Below are positions 1-4,524 of a stretch of DNA of 6,133 bases, one piece after another; within the stretch, counting starts at the first letter, position 1, and every line of letters begins with the position of its first letter. The stretch is from Candidatus Hydrogenedentota bacterium. Its GTDB lineage: Bacteria > Hydrogenedentota > Hydrogenedentia > Hydrogenedentales > JAEUWI01. The notes beneath the pieces were generated by a model, which did no database searches, was not told the origin of the DNA, and worked only from the letters and a program-made list of their open reading frames with translations. The stretch spans positions 1 to 6,133 of the forward strand of contig JAUIKJ010000190.1 in the NCBI GenBank assembly GCA_030430835.1, written 5' to 3'. Position numbers and translations under genes: made by a program.

Positions 1-542
1 GGGAACTCCCACACCACCGCGCCGCCATTGCCGGAATACTCGCGCACCACGCCGTCGCCCTCGTGACAGACCAGGTAATTCCCGTTGTCCAGCTTGCGCG
101 CGAGCCGTGTGTCGCGGTGCGGATCGGGATGGTCCAGGTGAAGCTTCACTTCTTTGAGCAACGTACCATCCCGATCAATCTCGATGATGCGTCCCGGCCC
201 GGACTCGGCGATCATCACGTGATTCTCCGGCAGGGGCTGGATCGCGTGCACCTCCACGCGCTGGCCGTCGTTGCCGTTCTCCTTGCCTGCGTCGTAGGAC
301 CACACGACTTTCTTCGTGTCGCGATCGATCTCCACCACGCGTCGCATCATCTGCACCGTGAGGATGTTGCCGTTCTCCAGCAGGTGAAGGTCGTGGATAC
401 CGCCCCACTTCATTTCCCAGGAGACGGTGCCGTCCGCATTCACGATGGCGAGCTTGTTCTCACCTTGCAGGAGGACCTGATGATCCGCGGCGGCCGGAAG
501 TATCGTGAAGAGACCCGCGATGGCGAGCAGGGTGGACCGCAT
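1..542 (-). CDS. Secreted beta-propeller (PQQ-like repeat) protein, N-terminal part, runs off left edge
   Basis: 180 codons are readable from an ATG at 542-540 and the frame is open to the window edge, so the C-terminus is missing. An AGGAG ribosome site lies 7 nt upstream (550-554) and supports this start. Residues 1-19 look like a signal peptide: MRSTLL, a hydrophobic core, then PAAA before D20. The mature part has propeller-like repeats. Strand motifs include VVEIDRDTKKVVW (69-81), IIEIDRDGTLLKE (119-131) and VREYSGNGGAVVWE (166-179), alternating with NGN turns (LLENGNIL, KLDNGNYLV). Such repeats are typical of PQQ-like/quinoprotein-type propellers of exported proteins, which are common in Planctomycetota-like bacteria. 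A histidine-rich stretch near 134-143 could be functional, but I cannot assign a substrate. It lies 40 bp downstream of rluB on the same strand, so it may be the last gene of that operon. The fold call is fairly secure; enzymatic activity is unknown. Confidence 0.8.
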   Translation of the reverse strand, partial: MRSTLLAIAGLFTILPAAADHQVLLQGENKLAIVNADGTVSWEMKWGGIHDLHLLENGNILTVQMMRRVVEIDRDTKKVVWSYDAGKENGNDGQRVEVHAIQPLPENHVMIAESGPGRIIEIDRDGTLLKEVKLHLDHPDPHRDTRLARKLDNGNYLVCHEGDGVVREYSGNGGAVVWEF

Positions 543-582
543 GGGTGAACTCCTGTCGGGTTGCGGTCCCGCATCGCCGTGC

Positions 583-1338
583 CTAGACGCTCGGGTGCGT
601 GACCTTGGGATTGTTGTCGAGCTTGGCGATATGCCGCAGCTTCGCAATTTCGCCCGGGTTCAGGTAGCGCCATTCCCCGGGGCGCAGGCCGCGCGCACGA
701 ATATTGCCGAAGGCAACGCGGTGGAGACGGATGACGGGATGGCCGACCGCGGCACACATCCGTTTCACTTCCCGCTTGCGCCCTTCATGGATCGTGAGTT
801 GGATGGTGCTGTTCTGCGGATTCGCATTCATGATCACGGCGCGCGCGGGCGCGGTCATCCCGTCTTCAAGGTGAACGCCTTTCTCGAGGCGCCGTGCGGC
901 CTCCGGCTGCACCAGACCCTTGACCTTTGCCACATAGATTTTGTCGATCTCATAGCGCGGATGAATGAGACGGTTGGCGAGTTCGCCATCGTTGGTCAGC
1001 AGGAGCACGCCTTCCACATCCATGTCGAGCCGCCCCACGGGAAACACGCGCTCGGTGACCCCGTGAATACAGTCCAGTACGGTGGGGCGATCGTGGGTGT
1101 CCTTGGCCGTGCTCACCGTGCCTGCCGGCTTGTTCAGAACGACATAGACCTTCTTGTCCGACGGTGCGACGGCGGCGCCGTCCAGAAGGATGTCGTCGCT
1201 TGCGGGATCCACCTTGGCACCCAGGGCGGCGACATCGCCATTGACACGTACCCGGCCCGCCTCGATGAGTTTCTCGCTCGCACGGCGTGACGCGATGCCG
1301 CACTCAGCGAGGTACTTCTGCAGGCGGACGGTGCTCAT
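583..1338 (-). CDS. rluB: 23S rRNA pseudouridine synthase, RsuA/RluB family
   Basis: This 251-residue protein isomerises a specific uridine in rRNA to pseudouridine; in E. coli RluB acts on 23S rRNA U2605. Residues about 3-47 form an S4 RNA-binding domain (MSTVRLQKYLAECGIASRRA start). The catalytic domain follows, with VYVVLNKPAG (64-73), the catalytic loop PVGRLDMDVEG with the expected nucleophile Asp105, LLLTNDGELANRLIHP (112-127), and the late family motifs HEGRKREVKRMC (184-195) and GEWRYL (221-226). The length fits the family and nothing essential is missing. Its ATG overlaps the scpB stop as ATGA (1335-1338), and an AAGGA site (1345-1349, spacing 6 nt) sits inside the end of scpB, so translation is probably coupled. 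rluB next to scpB is a very common arrangement. The exact target uridine (RluB versus RsuA, RluE or RluF specificity) is inferred from overall resemblance and context, not proven. Confidence 0.93.
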   Translation of the reverse strand: MSTVRLQKYLAECGIASRRASEKLIEAGRVRVNGDVAALGAKVDPASDDILLDGAAVAPSDKKVYVVLNKPAGTVSTAKDTHDRPTVLDCIHGVTERVFPVGRLDMDVEGVLLLTNDGELANRLIHPRYEIDKIYVAKVKGLVQPEAARRLEKGVHLEDGMTAPARAVIMNANPQNSTIQLTIHEGRKREVKRMCAAVGHPVIRLHRVAFGNIRARGLRPGEWRYLNPGEIAKLRHIAKLDNNPKVTHPSV

Positions 1339-1913
1339 TCCATTTCCTTGAGCTCATCCATGGTGGGCAGTTCCTTGAGACTCTTCAGGCCGAACTGTAC
1401 GAGGAACTCGTCGGTGGTCCGGTAGAGCTTCGGGCGGCCCGGGAGATCCGCCACGCCGGAAATCTTGATGAGCCGGCGCTCCTGCAGTTGATCGAAGGCG
1501 TGCGATACACTGACGCCGCGGACCGATTCCACTTCCGCGCGCGTGGTCGGCTGTTTGTAGGCGATGATCGCGAGCGTTTCCAGCAGTGCGCGGGACAAGC
1601 GCTTGCTGCGCTTGATCTGAAACAGGCGGCGAATATAGGGGCCGAACTGTGGTTGGGTTACCAACTGGTACCCGCCGGAAATCTCGGTCAGGGTATAGGG
1701 CAGGAGTTCGTTGGCGTCAAGTTCGGTGCGAAGTTCCTCGAGCAGGTTCGTGACCACTTCCGCGTCCATGCCGCCGAGGGCTTCACCCAGACGGCCTGCG
1801 CTCATGGGGCGATCCGCCACAAAGAGCAGCGCATAGAGCACCTGCCGCGACTCATCGCGACCCGGCATCTCCACGATCTCGAGTTCGTCCGGGTTCTCGA
1901 TCTTCTCCGCCAT
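1335..1913 (-). CDS. scpB: Segregation and condensation protein B
   Basis: A 192-residue winged-helix subunit of the SMC-ScpAB condensin. Two ScpB molecules bind the middle of the ScpA kleisin and help compact and segregate the chromosome. Residues about 20-100 match the first winged-helix domain (RQVLYALLFVADRPMS, later GGYQLVTQPQFGPYI). The second holds the family signature LSRALLETLAIIAYKQP followed by TTRAEVESVRGV (106-134), then LQERRLI and PGRPKLYRTTDEFLVQFGL (158-176). The segment ISGVADLPGRP departs slightly from the usual form, in which GR follows the ERGLI motif; this looks like ordinary divergence. The start ATG is 2 bp after the aroF stop, with an AAGGTG-like site about 10 nt upstream inside aroF. 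Its 3' end overlaps rluB by 4 bp. Its partner scpA is in the window but about 1.5 kb upstream, with yraN and aroF in between. Confidence 0.95.
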   Translation of the reverse strand: MAEKIENPDELEIVEMPGRDESRQVLYALLFVADRPMSAGRLGEALGGMDAEVVTNLLEELRTELDANELLPYTLTEISGGYQLVTQPQFGPYIRRLFQIKRSKRLSRALLETLAIIAYKQPTTRAEVESVRGVSVSHAFDQLQERRLIKISGVADLPGRPKLYRTTDEFLVQFGLKSLKELPTMDELKEME

Positions 1914-1915
1914 CC

Positions 1916-2929
1916 CTACAGCACCTTGCCCATGATCTCGACCAGCGGCTTGATGCGCTTCATCAGATCGGCGAAATTGTCGGGCTTCAGCGACTGCGGT
2001 CCGTCGGAGAAAGCCTCCGCCGGACGCGGGTGTACTTCCACCATGATGCCGTCCGCCCCCGCGGCCACCGCCGCGCAGGCCATCGGCGTGACCAGATCCC
2101 AGTGGCCCGTGGAATGGCTCGGATCAATGACGACCGGCAGGTGCGTGTACTTCTTCAGCACCGGCACCGCCTGGATGTCCAGTGTGTTGCGCGTCTCCGT
2201 CTCGAAGGTGCGGATGCCGCGTTCGCAGAGGATGACGTTGGGGTTGCCCTCGGAGAGAATGTACTCTGCACACATCAGCAATTCCTGGATCGTCGCGGCC
2301 ATGCCGCGCTTCAGGAAGACCGGGTTCTTCACCTTGCCCACGGCCTTGAGCAGGCCATAGTTTTGCATGTTGCGCGCACCGATCTGCAGCATGTCGGCAT
2401 AGCTGGCGACCAGCGGCACATTGTCCGGCGTGATGACCTCGGTCACCACGGGCAGGCCGTTTGCCTGGCCCGCTTCCTTCAGCAGCTTGAGCCCTTCCTC
2501 TTCCAGGCCCTGGAAACTGTAGGGCGAGGTGCGCGGCTTGTACGCGCCGCCGCGGAGCATGTGTGCGCCATACTGCTTGCAGATGGCGGCCGTTTCGTTA
2601 ATCTGCTCGCGCGATTCGACCGAGCAGGGACCGGCGACGACGCCGAAGTGCTTGCCGCCAATCTTGGCACTGCCGCATTCCACGACGCTGGATTCGGACT
2701 TGACCTCGCGGCCGGCAAGCTTGAAGGGTTTCAAGATCGGGACCACCTGCTCCACATAGGGCAGGGACTCCAGCGCCGTGAGGCGCTGCTTGTCGCGCTC
2801 GTCGCCGACGGCGGCGACCACGGTGCGTTCCACGCCGAGAATGACGTGTGCCTTGTAGCCGAGTTGCTCGACCTTGCTCACCACGTTGTCTACGTCGCGC
2901 TGTTCACGCGATCCCATGACGATGATCAT
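1916..2929 (-). CDS. aroF: 3-deoxy-7-phosphoheptulonate (DAHP) synthase, type I-beta with N-terminal regulatory domain
   Basis: Catalyses the first step of the shikimate pathway, condensing phosphoenolpyruvate with erythrose 4-phosphate to DAHP for aromatic amino acid synthesis in the cytoplasm. At 337 residues it matches the Thermotoga maritima type enzyme nearly end to end. Residues 1-70 form a ferredoxin-like (ACT-like) domain starting MIIVM and ending VVPILKPFKLAGRE. The TIM barrel follows with AGPCSVE (99-105), RGGAYKPRTSPYSFQG (126-141), QIGARNMQN, LKRG, CERGIRTFE (235-243), DPSHSTG (269-275) and EVHPRPAEAFSDGPQSL (298-314). The metal ligands known for the Thermotoga enzyme (Cys102, His272, Glu298, Asp309) fall at the same numbers here. 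The N-terminal domain is the known site of tyrosine/phenylalanine feedback inhibition in that relative; inhibition here is inferred. The first ATG is preferred because MIIVM matches the family start and AGGA lies 10 nt upstream. It heads the aroF-scpB-rluB set, with a 2-bp gap to scpB. Confidence 0.96.
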   Translation of the reverse strand: MIIVMGSREQRDVDNVVSKVEQLGYKAHVILGVERTVVAAVGDERDKQRLTALESLPYVEQVVPILKPFKLAGREVKSESSVVECGSAKIGGKHFGVVAGPCSVESREQINETAAICKQYGAHMLRGGAYKPRTSPYSFQGLEEEGLKLLKEAGQANGLPVVTEVITPDNVPLVASYADMLQIGARNMQNYGLLKAVGKVKNPVFLKRGMAATIQELLMCAEYILSEGNPNVILCERGIRTFETETRNTLDIQAVPVLKKYTHLPVVIDPSHSTGHWDLVTPMACAAVAAGADGIMVEVHPRPAEAFSDGPQSLKPDNFADLMKRIKPLVEIMGKVL

Positions 2930-2981
2930 GCTAGTAAGATCCTGTTTTCAAAGGGATTAGGCGTTTTTTGCCAAGTGGGGG

Positions 2982-3011
2982 AGTATAACGCGCGGCAGCG
3001 GAATGGTGCAA
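2982..3011 (-). promoter_or_regulatory. Candidate sigma70-like promoter for aroF
   Basis: On the minus strand, TATACT (2982-2987; 5 of 6 to the -10 consensus) lies 18 bp downstream of TTGCAC (3006-3011; only 3 of 6 to the -35 consensus). Transcription would begin near 2975, giving a leader of about 45 nt before the aroF ATG. It sits in the only sizeable gap of the leftward gene block, where an operon head is expected. The -10 box is good and the -35 box is weak. A TTGGCA further downstream (about 2970) could be a rival -35, but its matching -10 is poor. Confidence 0.45.
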
Positions 3012-3040
3012 TGGCACGACCACCGCCGGAATCTGTTGGG

Positions 3041-3059
3041 GGTGACGCAACGCGTCGCC
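3041..3059. other. Stem-loop in the yraN-aroF gap
   Basis: GGTGACGC (3041-3048) and GCGTCGCC (3052-3059) can pair over 8 positions with one G-U wobble and a 3-nt loop when read on the plus strand. In minus-strand RNA, the direction of the genes, the third pair becomes a C-A mismatch, leaving a 5-bp core plus two outer pairs. No T-run follows on the minus strand, so it is not a standard intrinsic terminator. It could be a 3'-end stabilising hairpin for scpA-yraN mRNA, or chance in GC-rich DNA. Confidence 0.3.
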
Positions 3060-3110
3060 TCCTCTTCATCACGACCATGCACATGGGCGTTACCAGTGCC
3101 GCCCCCCGTT

Positions 3111-3479
3111 TTAGCGAAAAGCATCCCGGTACAGCGTGATCTCCGCTTTGCCGCGATCCGGAAGAATGACTCCAACCACGTCGAAGCGGTAGTGCATCGC
3201 GGCTTCCTGGTGCTGGCCGAGCCAGATATTTGCGGCCGTGCGCAGGCGCTGCTGCTTTACGGGGCCGACGGTGTCCTCCGGTGCAATGGCATCCGCCGCG
3301 GTGCGGCTACGGACTTCGACGAATGCGATGGTGTCTCCTTCCTGCGCGATGATGTCGATCTCGTTGCGACCGAGGCGTACGTTGCGATCCAGGATACGAT
3401 AGCCCTGTCGGCGCAGAAAGCGGGCGGCGGCGTCTTCGCCGCGCTGCCCGGTTGGCCTGCGGTCAGGCCTCCACCACAT
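3111..3479 (-). CDS. yraN: YraN / UPF0102 family endonuclease-fold protein
   Basis: A 122-residue member of the UPF0102 (YraN) family, which has a PD-(D/E)XK-like, Holliday-junction-resolvase-type nuclease fold; its cellular role is not settled. The family pattern is complete: GQRGEDAAARFLRRQGYRIL (11-30), DRNVRLGRNEIDIIA with Glu40 and Asp42, FVEVRSR with Glu55 and Arg57 where many nucleases have Lys, and RFDVVGV (98-104) near the end. E. coli YraN also has EVR, so the arginine is normal. I chose the ATG at 3479-3477 because it gives the usual length and an N-terminus just before the conserved GQRGED; it overlaps the scpA stop by 17 bp, suggesting translational coupling. The same frame is open to an ATG at 3545, which would add 22 unconserved residues inside scpA and is less likely. 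The ribosome site is weak (GAGAA about 5 nt upstream). Confidence 0.85.
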   Translation of the reverse strand: MWWRPDRRPTGQRGEDAAARFLRRQGYRILDRNVRLGRNEIDIIAQEGDTIAFVEVRSRTAADAIAPEDTVGPVKQQRLRTAANIWLGQHQEAAMHYRFDVVGVILPDRGKAEITLYRDAFR

Positions 3480-4347
3480 CGGCGTTCTCGGGCACGATCG
3501 GACCGTCGTCGGCGGGGTCCCGTGCAAAGATGCGGATGTCGCCATAGGTGCGGTGCTGGTGCGCGCGGATCCGGCGCATGCGGCACAACTCGAGAATAGC
3601 GAGCAGGCAGCAGACCACTTCGACCTTCGATTGGCATTCCGCGAGCAATTCGCCCCAGGTCACGGTGTCCTTCTCTTCGAGCATGGATTCGATACGGCCG
3701 ATCTTCTCGTCAATGGACGAGGCCTCGTTGATGACCTCGTGCATTGGCGGCGCCAGAACATAGCGCAGCATCGCGCGAATCGCCCGAATGAGATCGTAGA
3801 GACTGACTTCCAGGTATTCCTCTTCTTCGTCGTCGAAGTCGACCTTGGGTTTCACATTGCGGACGTAGCGGTCCGCCGCAACCTCCCAGCGCCGCTCCAG
3901 GAGTTCCGCGTAGTCCCGGAAACGCCGGTATTCCAGCAGTTTCTCCACCAGTTCCAGGCGGGGATCCTCTTCTTCAATAGGTTCATCGTCGTCCTCTTCC
4001 GTCTCAACGGGGAGGATCATACGCGACTTGATCTGAATGAGCGTGGCCGCCATGACGATGAACTCGCTGGCAATATCCAGGCTTTCATTCTTCATCAGGT
4101 CAAGGAAGCCGAGATACTGCTCCGTTACCTTGCTGATCGGAATGTCGAAAATGTCGATTTCCTGGGAGCGAATCAGGTAGAGCAGTACCTCAAAGGGCCC
4201 CTCGAACTGATCCAACTCGATGCGAACCGTATCGTCCGGTAGTTCCACGGCCAGTGCCGGCGCGTTCTCGGGCACCTGCGCCGGGGCTTCCGCCACCGCG
4301 TCGGCTGCGGGTGGGGTCTCGGTGGATTCGGTTGGGGTATCGGACAC
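3463..4347 (-). CDS. scpA: Segregation and condensation protein A (kleisin)
   Basis: The 294-residue kleisin that bridges the SMC heads and binds the ScpB dimer, closing the condensin ring for chromosome compaction and segregation. The N-terminal SMC-binding domain begins at about residue 42 with IELDQFEGPFEVLLYLIR and SQEIDIFDIPISKVTEQYL, followed by ASEFIVMAATLIQIKSRMILP (93-113), an acidic hinge (EEDDDEPIEEEDP, 117-129) and LVEKLLEYRRFRDYAELLERR. A second acidic run is DDEEEEYLE (172-180). The C-terminal winged-helix end includes ELLAECQSKVEVVCCLLAILELCRM (233-257). The start is GTG at 4347-4345, with AGGA 10 nt upstream (4358-4361). The first 40 residues are an Ala/Pro/Glu/Thr-rich extension absent from most relatives and probably disordered. 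No better-supported internal start is visible; a GTG at residue 34 lacks a good ribosome site. It heads the leftward genes and overlaps yraN. Confidence 0.95.
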   Translation of the reverse strand: MSDTPTESTETPPAADAVAEAPAQVPENAPALAVELPDDTVRIELDQFEGPFEVLLYLIRSQEIDIFDIPISKVTEQYLGFLDLMKNESLDIASEFIVMAATLIQIKSRMILPVETEEDDDEPIEEEDPRLELVEKLLEYRRFRDYAELLERRWEVAADRYVRNVKPKVDFDDEEEEYLEVSLYDLIRAIRAMLRYVLAPPMHEVINEASSIDEKIGRIESMLEEKDTVTWGELLAECQSKVEVVCCLLAILELCRMRRIRAHQHRTYGDIRIFARDPADDGPIVPENADVVEA

Positions 4348-4377
4348 GGCTGGGAATTCCTAGGGGGGAGACAGACT

Positions 4378-4392
4378 GGATCGTAGCGATCC
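4378..4392. promoter_or_regulatory. Perfect 15-bp palindrome over the scpA -10 box (possible operator)
   Basis: GGATCG (4378-4383), spacer TAG, CGATCC (4387-4392) form a perfect inverted repeat. It covers the predicted scpA -10 hexamer (4380-4385), so a dimeric regulator bound here would block scpA transcription. This is a shape argument only: no matching regulator is in the window, and short palindromes occur by chance. Confidence 0.35.
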
Positions 4393-4408
4393 CGGCAGGT
4401 CGAAACAA
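4380..4408 (-). promoter_or_regulatory. Candidate promoter for scpA
   Basis: On the minus strand, TTGTTT (4403-4408; 3 of 6) and TACGAT (4380-4385; 4 of 6) are separated by exactly 17 bp. The start would fall near 4373, leaving a leader of about 25 nt with AGGA before the GTG start. Position and spacing are good, hexamer quality modest. Confidence 0.45.
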
Positions 4409-4430
4409 GTGTGTTTGAAATCATGCCGGG
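4391..4430. repeat. Nested inverted repeats between the divergent promoters
   Basis: The outer arms CCCGGCA (4391-4397) and TGCCGGG (4424-4430) are perfect 7-bp complements 26 bp apart. Inside them, AAACA (4403-4407) and TGTTT (4412-4416) form a second inverted repeat with a 4-bp centre, and the two dyads are centred within about 1 bp of each other. The predicted -35 boxes of both divergent promoters lie between the outer arms. This could be a binding site for a regulator controlling both directions, or a cruciform-prone element; function is inferred. Confidence 0.5.
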
Positions 4431-4443
4431 CGAGGGCTATTCT
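4415..4443 (+). promoter_or_regulatory. Sigma70-like promoter of the beta-helix/PKD gene
   Basis: TTGAAA (4415-4420; 5 of 6 to the -35 consensus) and TATTCT (4438-4443; 4 of 6 to the -10 consensus) are separated by an ideal 17 bp. Transcription would start near 4450, leaving a leader of about 75 nt before the ATG at 4525. This is the best promoter match I found in the window. Confidence 0.6.
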
Positions 4444-4465
4444 CAAAAGCGAGAAGTGTGGGCGT

Positions 4466-4491
4466 GCGCAGGGCGAAAACCGCCCGTGCGT
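4466..4491 (+). other. Stem-loop in the 5' leader of the beta-helix gene
   Basis: GGGCG (4471-4475) pairs with CGCCC (4481-4485) across an AAAAC loop. The stem continues outward as GCGCA (4466-4470) with TGCGT (4487-4491), with one G-U pair and a single bulged G at 4486. It is followed only by CTTT, so a U-tract terminator is unlikely. It sits between the predicted transcription start and the ribosome site and could stabilise the mRNA or modulate expression. No known riboswitch or leader-peptide pattern was recognised. Confidence 0.45.
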
Positions 4492-4505
4492 CTTTACCGG
4501 GACGC

Positions 4506-4514
4506 GAGGGAGGA
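4506..4514 (+). promoter_or_regulatory. Strong ribosome binding site of the beta-helix/PKD gene
   Basis: GAGGGAGGA contains GGAGGA (4509-4514), 10 nt before the ATG at 4525 and 4 nt before an in-frame GTG at 4519. It fixes the start to this cluster. The ATG is chosen because MVRYALTALLLF gives a normal signal peptide; the GTG would add only two residues. Confidence 0.65.
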
Positions 4515-4524
4515 TCAGGTGCAA

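Noticed and set aside
562..573. TGCGG-TC-CCGCA dyad between rluB and the propeller gene as a terminator
   Set aside because: The arms are only 5 bp with a 2-nt centre that cannot form a proper loop, and no T-run follows on the minus strand.
63..1290. Long plus-strand open frames opposite the propeller gene and rluB (161 and 261 codons)
   Set aside because: They are antisense to well-supported minus-strand genes, match no family, are rich in His/Arg/Ala typical of GC-rich reverse frames, and have no ribosome sites.
2960..2973. T-rich tract GGCGTTTTTTGCC near aroF as an intrinsic terminator
   Set aside because: The potential stem is only 3 bp, and on the strand of the genes the tract is A-rich, the wrong orientation for a terminator of yraN.
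1287..3139. Plus-strand open frames of 357 and 369 codons opposite scpB and aroF
   Set aside because: scpB and aroF carry complete family motifs on the minus strand. The plus frames are low-complexity shadows created by codon bias.
3003..4242. Plus-strand open frames opposite yraN and scpA (198 and 229 codons)
   Set aside because: They are the complement of clear ScpA and YraN sequences, have no recognisable domain, and would need genes fully nested antisense.
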